A stretch of 64,000 nt of DNA. Origin: an uncultured Clostridia bacterium. GTDB lineage: Bacteria; Bacillota; Clostridia; Christensenellales; Borkfalkiaceae. The translations under genes and the position numbers were made by a program. Below the pieces are notes generated by a model, which saw only the letters and a list, made by a program, of their open reading frames with translations, was not told the origin of the DNA and searched no databases. This document shows positions 1 through 12,843 of this stretch, piece by piece; within the stretch, counting starts at the first letter, position 1, and every line of letters begins with the position of its first letter. Where the stretch lies: NCBI GenBank assembly GCA_934271255.1, contig CAKQQS010000005.1, positions 62,001 to 126,000 on the forward strand, written 5' to 3'.

Positions 1-531
1 ACCGTACTCTTCGCTTGTGTATAAATCTTTCCACTTAACGCTTCCGTTTTCCCCTTGTTTACTGTATTTGTTGGGTTTTTCCATCTCGCCTTTAAGATCG
101 TAAAACCAACCCTTGTTCTGATCTTCCGCCGCCGTCGTACCCAGATAATAAATAATCTCGGGCGCGTTGCCGTTTTGCAGCATGGGAACCATCGTTTCTC
201 TGTCCATATTTATAGAAGTCTTCGCAACGGTGAAATAATACCCGTAAACGGACGCGTTCGCCTTGTTCCATTCTTCCGCTAATTGCTCCAACGTGTTATA
301 CGGATACGGATTCGTATATTTATCGTATTTGAGCGATTGCGTGGTGTTATAAGAAATGTTCTGACCGCCGCCGTCTATAACGAGTTGAGTGTACTTGGAA
401 TAATCTCCGCGATCTACGTCGTCTTTGTCCTTGTCCGCATCTTTGCCCGAATCGGCCCTTTTACACGCTCCGCACAAAAGAATACAGCAGCAAAGCAACA
501 TAGCAATCAATGTTTTTACGAATTTACCCAT
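1..531 (-). CDS. Extracellular solute-binding lipoprotein, C-terminus cut by window edge
   Basis: The reading frame is open from an ATG at 531 to base 1 (177 codons, no stop), so the gene continues outside the window. The N-terminus is a lipoprotein signal: a short basic start (MGKFVK), a Cys-rich hydrophobic stretch, then lipobox LCGAC with the lipidated Cys at residue 23, followed by a charged linker rich in Lys and Asp. The rest resembles the start of CUT1 sugar-binding proteins: a segment spaced like TLEQLAEEWNK followed by 'NGNAPEIIYLG', typical of family 1 solute-binding proteins. The ribosome site is AAGGAG just upstream. It is divergent from the GntR-type regulator at 768, which probably controls it. 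Family assignment is by pattern only; the substrate is unknown. Confidence 0.7.
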   Translation of the reverse strand, partial: MGKFVKTLIAMLLCCCILLCGACKRADSGKDADKDKDDVDRGDYSKYTQLVIDGGGQNISYNTTQSLKYDKYTNPYPYNTLEQLAEEWNKANASVYGYYFTVAKTSINMDRETMVPMLQNGNAPEIIYYLGTTAAEDQNKGWFYDLKGEMEKPNKYSKQGENGSVKWKDLYTSEEYG

Positions 532-557
532 TTGTTTTTCTCCTTGTTTTATATGTA

Positions 558-578
558 TTGTCTATGTTATGGCGACAA
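558..578. promoter_or_regulatory. Possible operator in lipoprotein leader
   Basis: Inverted repeat TTGTC - 11 nt - GACAA, lying between the minus-strand -10 box and the lipoprotein start. Its right half GACAAG also occurs in the palindrome at 708-719. Such spacing would suit the GntR-type regulator encoded at 768. This is an inference from symmetry only. Confidence 0.3.
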
Positions 579-598
579 GACATATATAATACATTTAT

Positions 599-626
599 AT
601 TATACCGCAAATAAATAATTTGTCAA
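599..626 (-). promoter_or_regulatory. Promoter of the left-edge lipoprotein gene
   Basis: On the minus strand: perfect TTGACA (626-621), 16 bp, perfect TATAAT (604-599). Start codon at 531, so the leader is about 60 nt. Confidence 0.75.
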
Positions 627-707
627 TACCTTTTTTAAAAAAAGATTGTTTCGGGACGAATTTTTTTCAAAAAAAATCAATATTTATTTCTTTCGACGAA
701 AAGACAA

Positions 708-740
708 CTTGTTGACAAGAAAAAATAAATGTTATATAAT
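708..740 (+). promoter_or_regulatory. Promoter of GntR-type regulator with overlapping palindrome
   Basis: Perfect -35 TTGACA (712-717), 17 bp, perfect -10 TATAAT (735-740), 27 nt before the ATG at 768. The -35 lies inside the palindrome CTTGTTGACAAG (708-719; arms CTTGT/ACAAG), so a bound repressor would block RNA polymerase. Autoregulation is the likely reading, not proven. Confidence 0.7.
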
Positions 741-767
741 ATCATAAAAATATAACGTGGGTGTATT

Positions 768-1883
768 ATGACTAATACAAATAATAACTTTTTGTACGTA
801 CAAGTTAAAAACTATATTCTTAAACTCATAAACGACAACATAAGTATTCCCGAATACAAACTGCCTACCGAAGCGGAGATTATGAAAAGTCAAAACGTTT
901 CGCGAATAACGGTAAGGAAAGCGTTTGAAGATTTAATCGGGTTAAACATCATCACGAGAATCAAGGGGCTTGGCACTTTCGTAAACAGGGGAGTTACGAA
1001 AGACACTTTAAGACCTTATTATACCAACGAGTCGCATAACGTGCAGAAGGTCGCGGCGATACTGCCCTTATTTAACAGTCAGCACAATATGGAAATAAGC
1101 ACCGCGTTGACACAGGCGACTACCGACGCGAAACTTTTCGTTTCGTATTCGGAAATGTCCGTCGAGAAAGAACAAAAACTCATCAACGAAGCGTTGGATA
1201 TGGGTATCGTGGGGCTTTTGATATACCCCATCGACAACGACGTGTACAACTCGTCTTTAATCGACCTTGCGGCGACTAATTTCCCCGTTATCATGATAGA
1301 CAGATATTTGCCCGGGCTGAACTTCGGATACGTTTCTTCCGACCACGCGGAAATGTCCGCGCTTGCCGTAAACCATTTGCTCCAACGGGGACATAAACAT
1401 ATTTTATTCTTTAACGCGAACATTAAAACGAATACTTCGTTGGCGGAACGACACAGCAGTTATATCAGAACTTTGGAAAACAACAACAACTATACCAACT
1501 ATTTGTTTATATTCGACGGCAACGAAGACAATACGTCCGTTAAGTTTTGCGATAAGTTCCGTCAATACTTAAAAGAAAACCCCAACATAACGGCTATCAT
1601 CACCGCCGATTACGCAAGCGGGTTACACCTTATGCAAATGTTCAAGTTGCTGGGGTTGAGTTTTCCCAAAGATTACGAAGTCGTGTTCTTCGATTTCAAA
1701 ATCCCGCAAGACCAGATAGGAATTACCGTCGATTACCCGACTCACGTCGAACAAGACAGTTTCAGGCTCGGATTCGAAGCGGTAAAAATGCTGAACGAAG
1801 CGTTGAGCGGTCAACAGATACGTTCCAAAAAAATACTCGTACCCGTAAGGCTTATTCAAGGCTCGTCGACGAGAAAGTTGTAA
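768..1883 (+). CDS. GntR-family regulator with LacI-type sugar-binding domain (AraR-like)
   Basis: Predicted sugar-responsive DNA-binding repressor of 371 residues. Residues about 8-75 form a GntR winged helix: 'LPTEAEIMKSQNVSRITVRKAF' is the classic GntR recognition region, followed by the wing 'KGLGTFV'. From about residue 105 the chain is a periplasmic-binding-protein-like domain of the LacI/GalR type, the architecture of B. subtilis AraR. The start is fixed by the promoter 27 nt upstream; the ribosome site is weak (GTGGG). The gene is divergent from a sugar-binding lipoprotein gene, so that transport system is its likely target. A 12-bp palindrome overlaps its own -35 box, consistent with autoregulation. 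The effector sugar cannot be told from sequence. Confidence 0.88.
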   Translation: MTNTNNNFLYVQVKNYILKLINDNISIPEYKLPTEAEIMKSQNVSRITVRKAFEDLIGLNIITRIKGLGTFVNRGVTKDTLRPYYTNESHNVQKVAAILPLFNSQHNMEISTALTQATTDAKLFVSYSEMSVEKEQKLINEALDMGIVGLLIYPIDNDVYNSSLIDLAATNFPVIMIDRYLPGLNFGYVSSDHAEMSALAVNHLLQRGHKHILFFNANIKTNTSLAERHSSYIRTLENNNNYTNYLFIFDGNEDNTSVKFCDKFRQYLKENPNITAIITADYASGLHLMQMFKLLGLSFPKDYEVVFFDFKIPQDQIGITVDYPTHVEQDSFRLGFEAVKMLNEALSGQQIRSKKILVPVRLIQGSSTRKL

Positions 1884-1952
1884 AAGCGATTTTCGGCGCG
1901 TATTTATCGCGTCCGATTTAACAACTCTTTCGTTTTGTTCGGTTTAACAAAA

Positions 1953-1975
1953 AACAACCGATTCAAACGGTTGTT
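1953..1975 (+). terminator. Hairpin after the regulator gene
   Basis: Perfect 8-bp stem AACAACCG / CGGTTGTT with a 7-nt loop, 70 nt after the GntR stop. There is no long T run after it, so termination strength is doubtful. Confidence 0.4.
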
Positions 1976-1994
1976 ACGATTTATACACAAATCC

Positions 1995-2022
1995 GCCGCG
2001 CCGACTGACAAGTCGGCGCGGC
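1995..2022. terminator. GC-rich 12-bp hairpin upstream of pyk
   Basis: Perfect stem GCCGCGCCGACT / AGTCGGCGCGGC with loop GACA. No T run on either strand. It separates the GntR gene from the pyk promoter, and its CCGAC/GTCGG top resembles the terminators at 3770 and 25392. It may be a processing hairpin rather than a terminator. Confidence 0.4.
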
Positions 2023-2091
2023 TTGGCGTAAATTAGCGGCGTTATATTAAAAGAAAAACCCGCCCGATACTAAAATAACATAACCGTCTTG

Positions 2092-2120
2092 TTGCTATGT
2101 TTTAAGGGTTGTGATATAAT
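2092..2120 (+). promoter_or_regulatory. pyk promoter
   Basis: TTGCTA (2092-2097), 17 bp, TATAAT (2115-2120), giving a start about 13 nt before the pyk ATG and a leader with AAAGGAG. Confidence 0.65.
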
Positions 2121-2139
2121 TTTATAAAAGGAGATTTAT

Positions 2140-3552
2140 ATGAAAAAAACCAAAATCGTTTGCACGCTGGGCCCCGCAAGCGAAACCAAAGAAACTATTT
2201 CCGCGATGTTCGACGCGGGTATGAACGTTTGCCGTCTTAACTTTTCGCACGGCACTCACGAAGACCAACTTAAAAAAATCAACATTGTCAAAGAATTGCG
2301 CGAAGAACGCAATATTCCCCTTCCTATAATGCTCGACACCAAAGGCCCCGAGTTCAGAACGGGTAAATACGTAAACGGCAAAATCACTCTTAACGCCGGC
2401 GACAAGTTTATTTTTACTTCCGACGACGTTTTGGGGGACGAAACGCGCGTTTCCGTTTCCTATAAACACATTGCCGAAATAATGAAAAAAGGCGACAAGA
2501 TACTTTTAAACAACGGACTTATGTCTTTCGTGGTAGACGAAGTCAAGGGTAACGACGTTTACACCACCGTTCTTTCGGGCGGCGAAACGTGCGACCGTAA
2601 AAGTATGTTTTTTCCCGACAAGGAACTTAAACTCGATTTCCTGTCGGAACAAGATAAAAAAGATTTGTTATTCGGCATAGAACACGAAGTCGATTTTATC
2701 GCCCTTTCTTTCGTTTCCAAAAAAGAAGACATAGATATCGTCAGAAAGTTTTTAAAAGATAACGGCGGGGAAAACATCGACATTATAGCCAAAATCGAAA
2801 ACCGCGCGGGAGTAAACAATCTCGAAAGTATTTTGAAGGCTTCCGACGGCGTAATGATAGCGCGCGGCGATTTGGGCGTTGAAATACCTTACGAAGAACT
2901 CCCTAACATTCAAAAACACATTATAGATATGAGCAGAATACTCGGCAAGCGTTGTATAACGGCGACCGAAATGCTCGAATCGATGACGCACAACAAACGC
3001 CCGACGAGAGCGGAAATCTCGGATGTCGCAAACGCCGTTTACGACGGCACGAGCGCGGTTATGCTTTCGGGCGAAACGGCGGCGGGCGAATTCGTAGTCG
3101 AAGCGGTTATGGCAATGTCTAAAATCGTCGAACAGGCGGAGCATAACAGAAGTTACATTCAGGTTATCCCGCAAGAACGATTCGTTTTGTCAACAGTCGG
3201 CGAAGCGTTATCCCACTCCGCATGCACCCTTGCGCACGATCTTGACGCGAAAGCAATCGTCGTTTGTTCACGCACGGGTATGACGGCGAGAATGGTTTCT
3301 CGTTTCCGCCCCGAAGAACCTATCATAGGAATGACTACCGACAAACGAGCGTTCAGAAAACTCGCCCTTTCCTGGGGCGTAACGCCCGTTCTCAGCGACG
3401 AGTATTCTTCGGTCGATATACTGTTCTATTTCGCTAAACAGTGCGCGCTTAAAACGGGACTTGCAAAAAAAGGCGACAAAGTGGTAATAACGGGCGGAAC
3501 GCCTATCGGTAAAGGCGGCAACTCCAACCTTATCAATATCGAAACGTTGTAA
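2140..3552 (+). CDS. pyk: Pyruvate kinase
   Basis: Catalyses phosphoenolpyruvate + ADP to pyruvate + ATP in the cytoplasm, the last step of glycolysis. 470 residues, the compact form: it lacks the extra PEP-utiliser-like C-terminal domain of Bacillus enzymes. Visible motifs: CRLNFSHG (31-38), LDTKGPE (65-71), the signature IDIIAKIEN with catalytic Lys218 and metal ligand Glu220, ARGDLG (241-246), and ITATEMLESM. The C-terminal domain (about 350-470) ends with the usual GGTPIGKGG loop. The strong ribosome site AAAGGAG fixes the start. One oddity: the normally Asp-Asp-Gly segment of the lid domain reads Asn-Asn-Gly (124-126). It is monocistronic, between its own promoter and a strong terminator. 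Identification is secure. Confidence 0.97.
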   Translation: MKKTKIVCTLGPASETKETISAMFDAGMNVCRLNFSHGTHEDQLKKINIVKELREERNIPLPIMLDTKGPEFRTGKYVNGKITLNAGDKFIFTSDDVLGDETRVSVSYKHIAEIMKKGDKILLNNGLMSFVVDEVKGNDVYTTVLSGGETCDRKSMFFPDKELKLDFLSEQDKKDLLFGIEHEVDFIALSFVSKKEDIDIVRKFLKDNGGENIDIIAKIENRAGVNNLESILKASDGVMIARGDLGVEIPYEELPNIQKHIIDMSRILGKRCITATEMLESMTHNKRPTRAEISDVANAVYDGTSAVMLSGETAAGEFVVEAVMAMSKIVEQAEHNRSYIQVIPQERFVLSTVGEALSHSACTLAHDLDAKAIVVCSRTGMTARMVSRFRPEEPIIGMTTDKRAFRKLALSWGVTPVLSDEYSSVDILFYFAKQCALKTGLAKKGDKVVITGGTPIGKGGNSNLINIETL

Positions 3553-3642
3553 CCCCTTTGTTCAACCAAACTTGACGGGAAATCGACAAGGACAAAATCG
3601 CTTGTCTATATCGAAACGTCGTACCCATTTGTTCAACCAAAC
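3536..3642 (+). repeat. Imperfect direct repeat of the pyk 3' end
   Basis: The last codons, stop and trailer of pyk (3536-3571) recur at 3608-3642, offset 72 bp, with two substitutions and a one-base deletion; both copies end in TTTGTTCAACCAAAC. The second copy no longer has an open frame. This looks like a local tandem duplication that has since diverged. Confidence 0.75.
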
Positions 3643-3680
3643 CCTATAAGCCGCGTTGCCGTAAGGGTTACGGTTGCGTG

Positions 3681-3765
3681 TTTTTAATAAAAACTTTTTT
3701 ATAAATAATCCCTCGCCTATCGGCGTAGAAAAATTAACGAAAAACAATTTTTAATAAAAACTTTT
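3681..3765. repeat. AT-rich direct repeat, two copies plus one at 17275
   Basis: The 18-mer TTTTTAATAAAAACTTTT occurs at 3681-3698 and 3748-3765, each followed by a near-identical ATAAATAAT stretch, and again at 17275-17292 in another intergenic region. No gene is visible in 3553-3848 beyond this, the pyk-end repeat and the terminator. Confidence 0.7.
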
Positions 3766-3769
3766 CATA

Positions 3770-3820
3770 AATAATACCCCCGCCCCGCCGACGATTTGTC
3801 GGCGGGGCGGGGGTATTATT
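3770..3820. terminator. Bidirectional terminator, 23-bp perfect stem
   Basis: Left arm 3770-3792 and right arm 3798-3820 pair perfectly over 23 bp around loop GATTT, with A/T-rich outer ends giving U-rich tails both ways. It sits between the convergent pyk (plus) and the nucleoside-hydrolase gene (minus), so it probably ends both transcripts. Confidence 0.92.
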
Positions 3821-3848
3821 TTAATTTCTATTACAACTTCAAGCCGTT

Positions 3849-4757
3849 CTACAATTCATCGGCAAAAAAACTTTCCAAATATCTTGCCGTTTCTTCTTTG
3901 CTCTTTTTTAAAAACGCTATTCTGACGTTGCCGTTTTCGTTCTCCTTAAAAAAACTTCTCCCTTTTTCCGTCAGCGTAACATAACCGCGTTCGGAACCGA
4001 AATATTCGTTGTCTTCAACAACGGCATACAGAACCGTCAAAGGATCCCAACTATGCCTTGCTCCGTTTTGAAATATCTTATAAGAAACAGAAACGGGATT
4101 TTCCGGGTTATAATTTAAGGAAAACTTTTCAAACGTCAAAACGTCCAAGCCCATCTCGTAATCGCAAAAAACAATTTCCGTTTTAACTTTATCAATTACC
4201 GTGTTTGCGCTATTTAAGTCGGTAATTAAATTATACTCGCCGTACAACTTTAAATCTCCCGCCATAAAATATTCGTCTTTCTGATTAAAATAACCGCCCA
4301 TTATAAACAGCGATTTTACCTTTCGGTTGAATATTTCCGAACCGCTCGTTCCGTTAAAATCATAATCTAAAAAAACCGCAATATTTTTGAGTTGACCTAT
4401 ACATATTACCGTAACGCTTTTATTTTCCGAGTTTGTCAAAAGACTATAAAGCATATCGTTTGCGTTTTCTATACCTTCGTCGGTTATAGGCTTATGCAAT
4501 ATATCTAACGCTTTTTCGGTAAAACTTATACTATAAGGAATATTCAAAACATGTTTTTTCAACATTCCTACTCTAAACTCGTTTCCGTAATAGGCGTTAA
4601 TCTCTTTTGTCAGGCACGCTCCCGAAAGATTGCTGTTTGAATAAAGCATACCGAGAACGTTTACTTTTTTATCGTTATGAAACTTGTTCAACAGAGCAAT
4701 AGCCGAAGCATCGTCGCAATCGCCGCCGAGATCGGTATCCAAAATAATATTTTTCAT
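3849..4757 (-). CDS. Nucleoside-hydrolase-like protein
   Basis: Family of inosine-uridine-preferring N-ribohydrolases, which hydrolyse N-glycosidic bonds with a Ca2+-bound Asp cluster. 302 residues, the usual length. The N-terminus carries the Asp signature as ILDTDLGGDCDDASA, a variant with one extra residue between Gly and the Asp pair, seen in members outside the classic IunH group. A central 'ITVICIGQLKNIA'-like strand and 'LFIMGGYF' correspond to the conserved GxxTN/MGG region. No signal peptide, so cytoplasmic. It is the last gene of the beta-galactosidase operon, 53 nt after its neighbour, and ends before the 23-bp terminator. Its true substrate in a glycan operon is unclear; an N-glycoside or modified nucleoside from the imported sugar is possible. 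Confidence 0.75.
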   Translation of the reverse strand: MKNIILDTDLGGDCDDASAIALLNKFHNDKKVNVLGMLYSNSNLSGACLTKEINAYYGNEFRVGMLKKHVLNIPYSISFTEKALDILHKPITDEGIENANDMLYSLLTNSENKSVTVICIGQLKNIAVFLDYDFNGTSGSEIFNRKVKSLFIMGGYFNQKDEYFMAGDLKLYGEYNLITDLNSANTVIDKVKTEIVFCDYEMGLDVLTFEKFSLNYNPENPVSVSYKIFQNGARHSWDPLTVLYAVVEDNEYFGSERGYVTLTEKGRSFFKENENGNVRIAFLKKSKEETARYLESFFADEL

Positions 4758-4810
4758 GATTTTTTTCCTTTAAAAAATTCGCTGTTCACCGTCGAAGAAT
4801 ACTTAAACGA

Positions 4811-9633
<4,823 letters not shown>

Positions 9634-9634
9634 T

Positions 9635-11998
9635 TTATTTTTCCTTTTTCTTTATTGCCCAAGCAACGCCCGCTGCCAAAGCCAAAGCAACGCTTCCGCC
9701 TATACCGAAAGACGAACAGTTAAACACGCGACCTTGTTCTTTGTTTTTAAACGTACCCGTAACGATAACGTCTTCATCGCCCATAACCGATGGAATCGTC
9801 GACCATCCGCTGAACTCGTTGCCGTCTTTTTGGGGAACTTTTTCGGGAACAATGCTTTCACCGTATGTGTATTCTACTCTCTTGTATTCGACGCCGTCTA
9901 CCATATAAATTACAAAATGCTTACGAGCGGAGAACGTACCCGTAACGATAACGTCTTCATCGCCCATAACCGATGGAATCGTCGACCATCCGCTGAAATC
10001 GTATCCTTCTTTAACCGGAACCGTTTCCGTTAATATCTTTGCGCCGTAAGAATACGCGCTTCTCTTATACTCAACGCCGTCCACTAAGTAAATTACGTCG
10101 CGAGAACCTTTTGCAACGAAGTTTTTAATCACGAGCGTTCTTGCATCCGTCTCCCCGTAAGTGCTGTACGTTTGAACCCCGAGATAGGTATCGCCGTTTG
10201 CGTCTGCAAAGAAACAATCTTTAAACTCCGACGTCGCGTCCGCGCCGTATTTTACTCCGTTTATATACAACGAATAGCCGAATGCTTCTCTTATTATTTC
10301 AATCGTTTTAAAGTCTGAAAAATCCATATCGGTAACCGAGTCGGCAACATCTATTCTGTTTCCGCCCGCTATTGCGTAGATTTGCATATATAGTTTACCG
10401 TTAACATTACGTATTTCTATATACCATCCGTCCGTGGAATTGCTCCAATCGGGATCGACCGCCGACTTGATAAACGCAAACTTTACGATTTCTTGTTCTA
10501 CCCAATTATTATCTTCTATCGTACTGTTTAAAAGTTGTAATACGGAAACGTCCAACCTTACGTAATTATTTGCGTTTACACCTCTTATCATGTGCCCGTC
10601 ATACTTAACGATTATACCGTCCGAAACACTCTTTACGCCTGCGTTGTTCACGCAACCAACCCATTCTCTGACGTTAACGTGCGGCTCGTCGGTTACCGAA
10701 TAAATCGTATATGCGGGATTATTGTTCGAGTTAGACGTGTCCATAGACTGATAACCGAAATAAGTTTTTCCGTTTTCATCCGCAATAAGTCCGTCGTTAA
10801 GCGTCGTCGTCATACCTTGTTCTATTTCGTAGTCGTTTACCAACAAAGAATACCCTTGCGTTTCTTTACGAATCGCTATTCTCGTTATTCCGTTCCAAGG
10901 CAAATACCCGGGCGCTTGAAGATAAGCCCAGTCGCTCGACATATCGCTCATAATTCCGTTTTCGCATTTTCTCAAAAAATATTGCAAATATCCGCCGTCG
11001 CCGTTGTTTTCAAAACTGCGGAGCATCATGTAAATACCGTCTTCGCAATTACAGTTCCAGTCTTCGTTTGAAACGTTTGTACTTGTAAAAGAAAATTGCG
11101 CGTAAACTTCTCTATCCCAAGCATTATCTATCCACTGCATCGAAGGAAAAGAAGAAGTAACGACGTCTGCCTGAACGTAATTTTCATCGTAACCGCTTGT
11201 CGTTACGCCGTTATACTTAACGTAAAGTCCTTGCGGTATATCGTAAACGCCGAAATTATTCCATCCGCCGTTCCAAGCGCGTCTGCCGAAATCTTTAACG
11301 TCGTTTATGCTTAAAACGGAAAACGCATGATCGCTGCCGTCTTCTTGCCCGCCCGTCGACTGATAGGCAAAATACGTTTTACCGGATTCGTCCGCGATAA
11401 ACCCGTCGGGAAGATTTGCCATTTCTTCGTGCAACAGTTCACAACCGTTTATAAAGAACGAATACCCTCGTTCTTCTTTAATGACGGAAATGCTCTGAAC
11501 CCCGTAACCGTTCAAGTAAGAGGGCGCTTGCAAATAATCGGTCGATTCGGTTAAGTTTATCCAACCTGCGTCGGTGTGAACCTGAACAAAATACTTTATA
11601 TAACCGCCGTCGCCGTTGTTTTCAAAACTATTTATTTGAAAATAAATACCGTTTACGTTACCGCAGTTCCAGTCGGTCAAGTCATACGTATTTGACGAAA
11701 CGAACGCAAATCTGGCAAAAACTTCTCTGTCATAACCCGATTCGATTGCATGCATAGGCGATAATCGTATGGTACGCAACTCTACGTTTACGTAATTTTC
11801 ATCGTACCCGTTCGTCGTTACGCCGTTAAATCTTATACCGACGCCGTCAAACTCTCTCGTAACTCCGAAATTGTTCCAACCGCCGTTCCAGTCGCTTATT
11901 TTAGTCCTTTCATCGGTTTTTGCAAACGCCGTTACCGTGGATAAGCAAAGACAAGCGATACAAATCGCAGTCATTGCCGCAAGTAATAATTTTTTCAT
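9635..11998 (-). CDS. Anchored surface protein: three LamG-like repeats, two InlB-type repeats
   Basis: 787 residues. Signal peptide (about 1-26, ending TAFA). Three homologous repeats of about 200 residues (roughly 30-230, 230-435, 440-640) each begin near 'W-N-G-G-W-N-N-F-G-V' and contain 'YDENYV', 'NCxxGIY', 'FENNGDGGY' and 'GKTYFGYQS'. Two tandem 61-residue InlB/Listeria-Bacteroides-type repeats follow, each with 'FSGWSTIPSVMGDEDVIV', then FNCSSFG, a hydrophobic helix and KKKEK. The ribosome site AGGAGGG is strong. It follows the permease genes and precedes the related 669-residue protein. Repeat structure and anchor suggest a carbohydrate-binding surface protein; no catalytic motif is seen. 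Confidence 0.72.
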   Translation of the reverse strand: MKKLLLAAMTAICIACLCLSTVTAFAKTDERTKISDWNGGWNNFGVTREFDGVGIRFNGVTTNGYDENYVNVELRTIRLSPMHAIESGYDREVFARFAFVSSNTYDLTDWNCGNVNGIYFQINSFENNGDGGYIKYFVQVHTDAGWINLTESTDYLQAPSYLNGYGVQSISVIKEERGYSFFINGCELLHEEMANLPDGFIADESGKTYFAYQSTGGQEDGSDHAFSVLSINDVKDFGRRAWNGGWNNFGVYDIPQGLYVKYNGVTTSGYDENYVQADVVTSSFPSMQWIDNAWDREVYAQFSFTSTNVSNEDWNCNCEDGIYMMLRSFENNGDGGYLQYFLRKCENGIMSDMSSDWAYLQAPGYLPWNGITRIAIRKETQGYSLLVNDYEIEQGMTTTLNDGLIADENGKTYFGYQSMDTSNSNNNPAYTIYSVTDEPHVNVREWVGCVNNAGVKSVSDGIIVKYDGHMIRGVNANNYVRLDVSVLQLLNSTIEDNNWVEQEIVKFAFIKSAVDPDWSNSTDGWYIEIRNVNGKLYMQIYAIAGGNRIDVADSVTDMDFSDFKTIEIIREAFGYSLYINGVKYGADATSEFKDCFFADANGDTYLGVQTYSTYGETDARTLVIKNFVAKGSRDVIYLVDGVEYKRSAYSYGAKILTETVPVKEGYDFSGWSTIPSVMGDEDVIVTGTFSARKHFVIYMVDGVEYKRVEYTYGESIVPEKVPQKDGNEFSGWSTIPSVMGDEDVIVTGTFKNKEQGRVFNCSSFGIGGSVALALAAGVAWAIKKKEK
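9750..9997 (-). repeat. Identical 65-bp direct repeat inside the surface-protein gene
   Basis: 9750-9814 and 9933-9997 are identical over 65 bp, offset 183 bp (one 61-residue InlB-type repeat). Identity at every base, including third codon positions, points to recent duplication or gene conversion. Slippage here would add or remove repeats in frame. Confidence 0.88.
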
Positions 11999-12017
11999 AT
12001 TTTCCCTCCTTGAATAT

Positions 12018-12842
12018 TTATAATTTTAAGCCTGACGTCATCAAACCTTCTATATAAAACTTAGACGTTACCGAAAACAACAGTATTATCGGTATCGATG
12101 CAAGCAAATATCCGGCATAAGTTATCGGCATATTAGACGCATACATGCCCGTAAACATAAAAGCAAGCCCCGAAGATATAAGTTGTTTATCCATATCCCT
12201 TATTATGATTTGCGGCCACAAATAATCGTTCCAAACCCCGATTATTTTCATTATCGCAAGAGTGCCGAGTATCGCTTTACAAAGCGGCATTGCTATTACC
12301 ATAAAGCACCTTGCTTCGCTTGCGCTGTCTAACCTTGCCGCCTCAAACAAACTTTCGGGTATTCCTTTAAAAAAGGAAACGAGCAAAAACACGCCGAACA
12401 CCGAACCGTTTAAAGCCGTGGGAAGTATAAGCGCCAAATAAGTGTTGTACATATTAAGTTTGCAATACAGCATATGCGAAGGAACTAACGTCAAAACGCC
12501 GGGTATCATCATCAAAGACATCATCGCCGAAAAGAAAATCTTGTTTCCCGGAAAATCTATTTTAGCAAAAGCGTACGCCGCAAGCGAAGAAAGTATAAGC
12601 GACGCGACAGTCGCGACTATTCCTACGAATACGGTATTTAATATAAATCTACGACACGCGTTCCAAGCAACTGTTAAATTATTGATTTGAAGCGGGAAAG
12701 TAGGATACCATTTTGTCAAATCATAATTATAAGTGGTCTTTACTGCGCACCATACCGCCATGGCAAGCGGATACAACATGATTACGATAAGCGCAATGAG
12801 AATTACTTGCAATATTATCTGATTAAAAATACTTTTTCTCAT
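12018..12842 (-). CDS. Sugar ABC transporter permease, MalG type
   Basis: Inner-membrane permease of a CUT1 carbohydrate importer, 274 residues with about six membrane helices. The cytoplasmic EAA loop that contacts the ATPase is visible as 'EAARLDSASEARCFMVIAMPL' in its second half (about residue 180). The C-terminus 'IEGLMTSGLKL' is typical of MalG-like subunits, whose usual ending is GLT-GAVKG. It lies 1 nt after the partner permease. No ATP-binding subunit is encoded nearby; Bacillota often share one MsmK-type ATPase encoded elsewhere. Substrate inferred from the operon: a beta-galactoside or related oligosaccharide. Confidence 0.9.
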   Translation of the reverse strand: MRKSIFNQIILQVILIALIVIMLYPLAMAVWCAVKTTYNYDLTKWYPTFPLQINNLTVAWNACRRFILNTVFVGIVATVASLILSSLAAYAFAKIDFPGNKIFFSAMMSLMMIPGVLTLVPSHMLYCKLNMYNTYLALILPTALNGSVFGVFLLVSFFKGIPESLFEAARLDSASEARCFMVIAMPLCKAILGTLAIMKIIGVWNDYLWPQIIIRDMDKQLISSGLAFMFTGMYASNMPITYAGYLLASIPIILLFSVTSKFYIEGLMTSGLKL

Positions 12843-12843
12843 A

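Noticed and set aside
3562..3747. 61-codon minus-strand frame after pyk
   Set aside because: No ribosome site or family match; it runs through the duplicated pyk end and AT-rich repeats.
9750..9997. Possible CRISPR or insertion-sequence repeat
   Set aside because: The two identical 65-bp copies are in-frame protein repeats of an InlB-type domain, with no spacer array or transposase.
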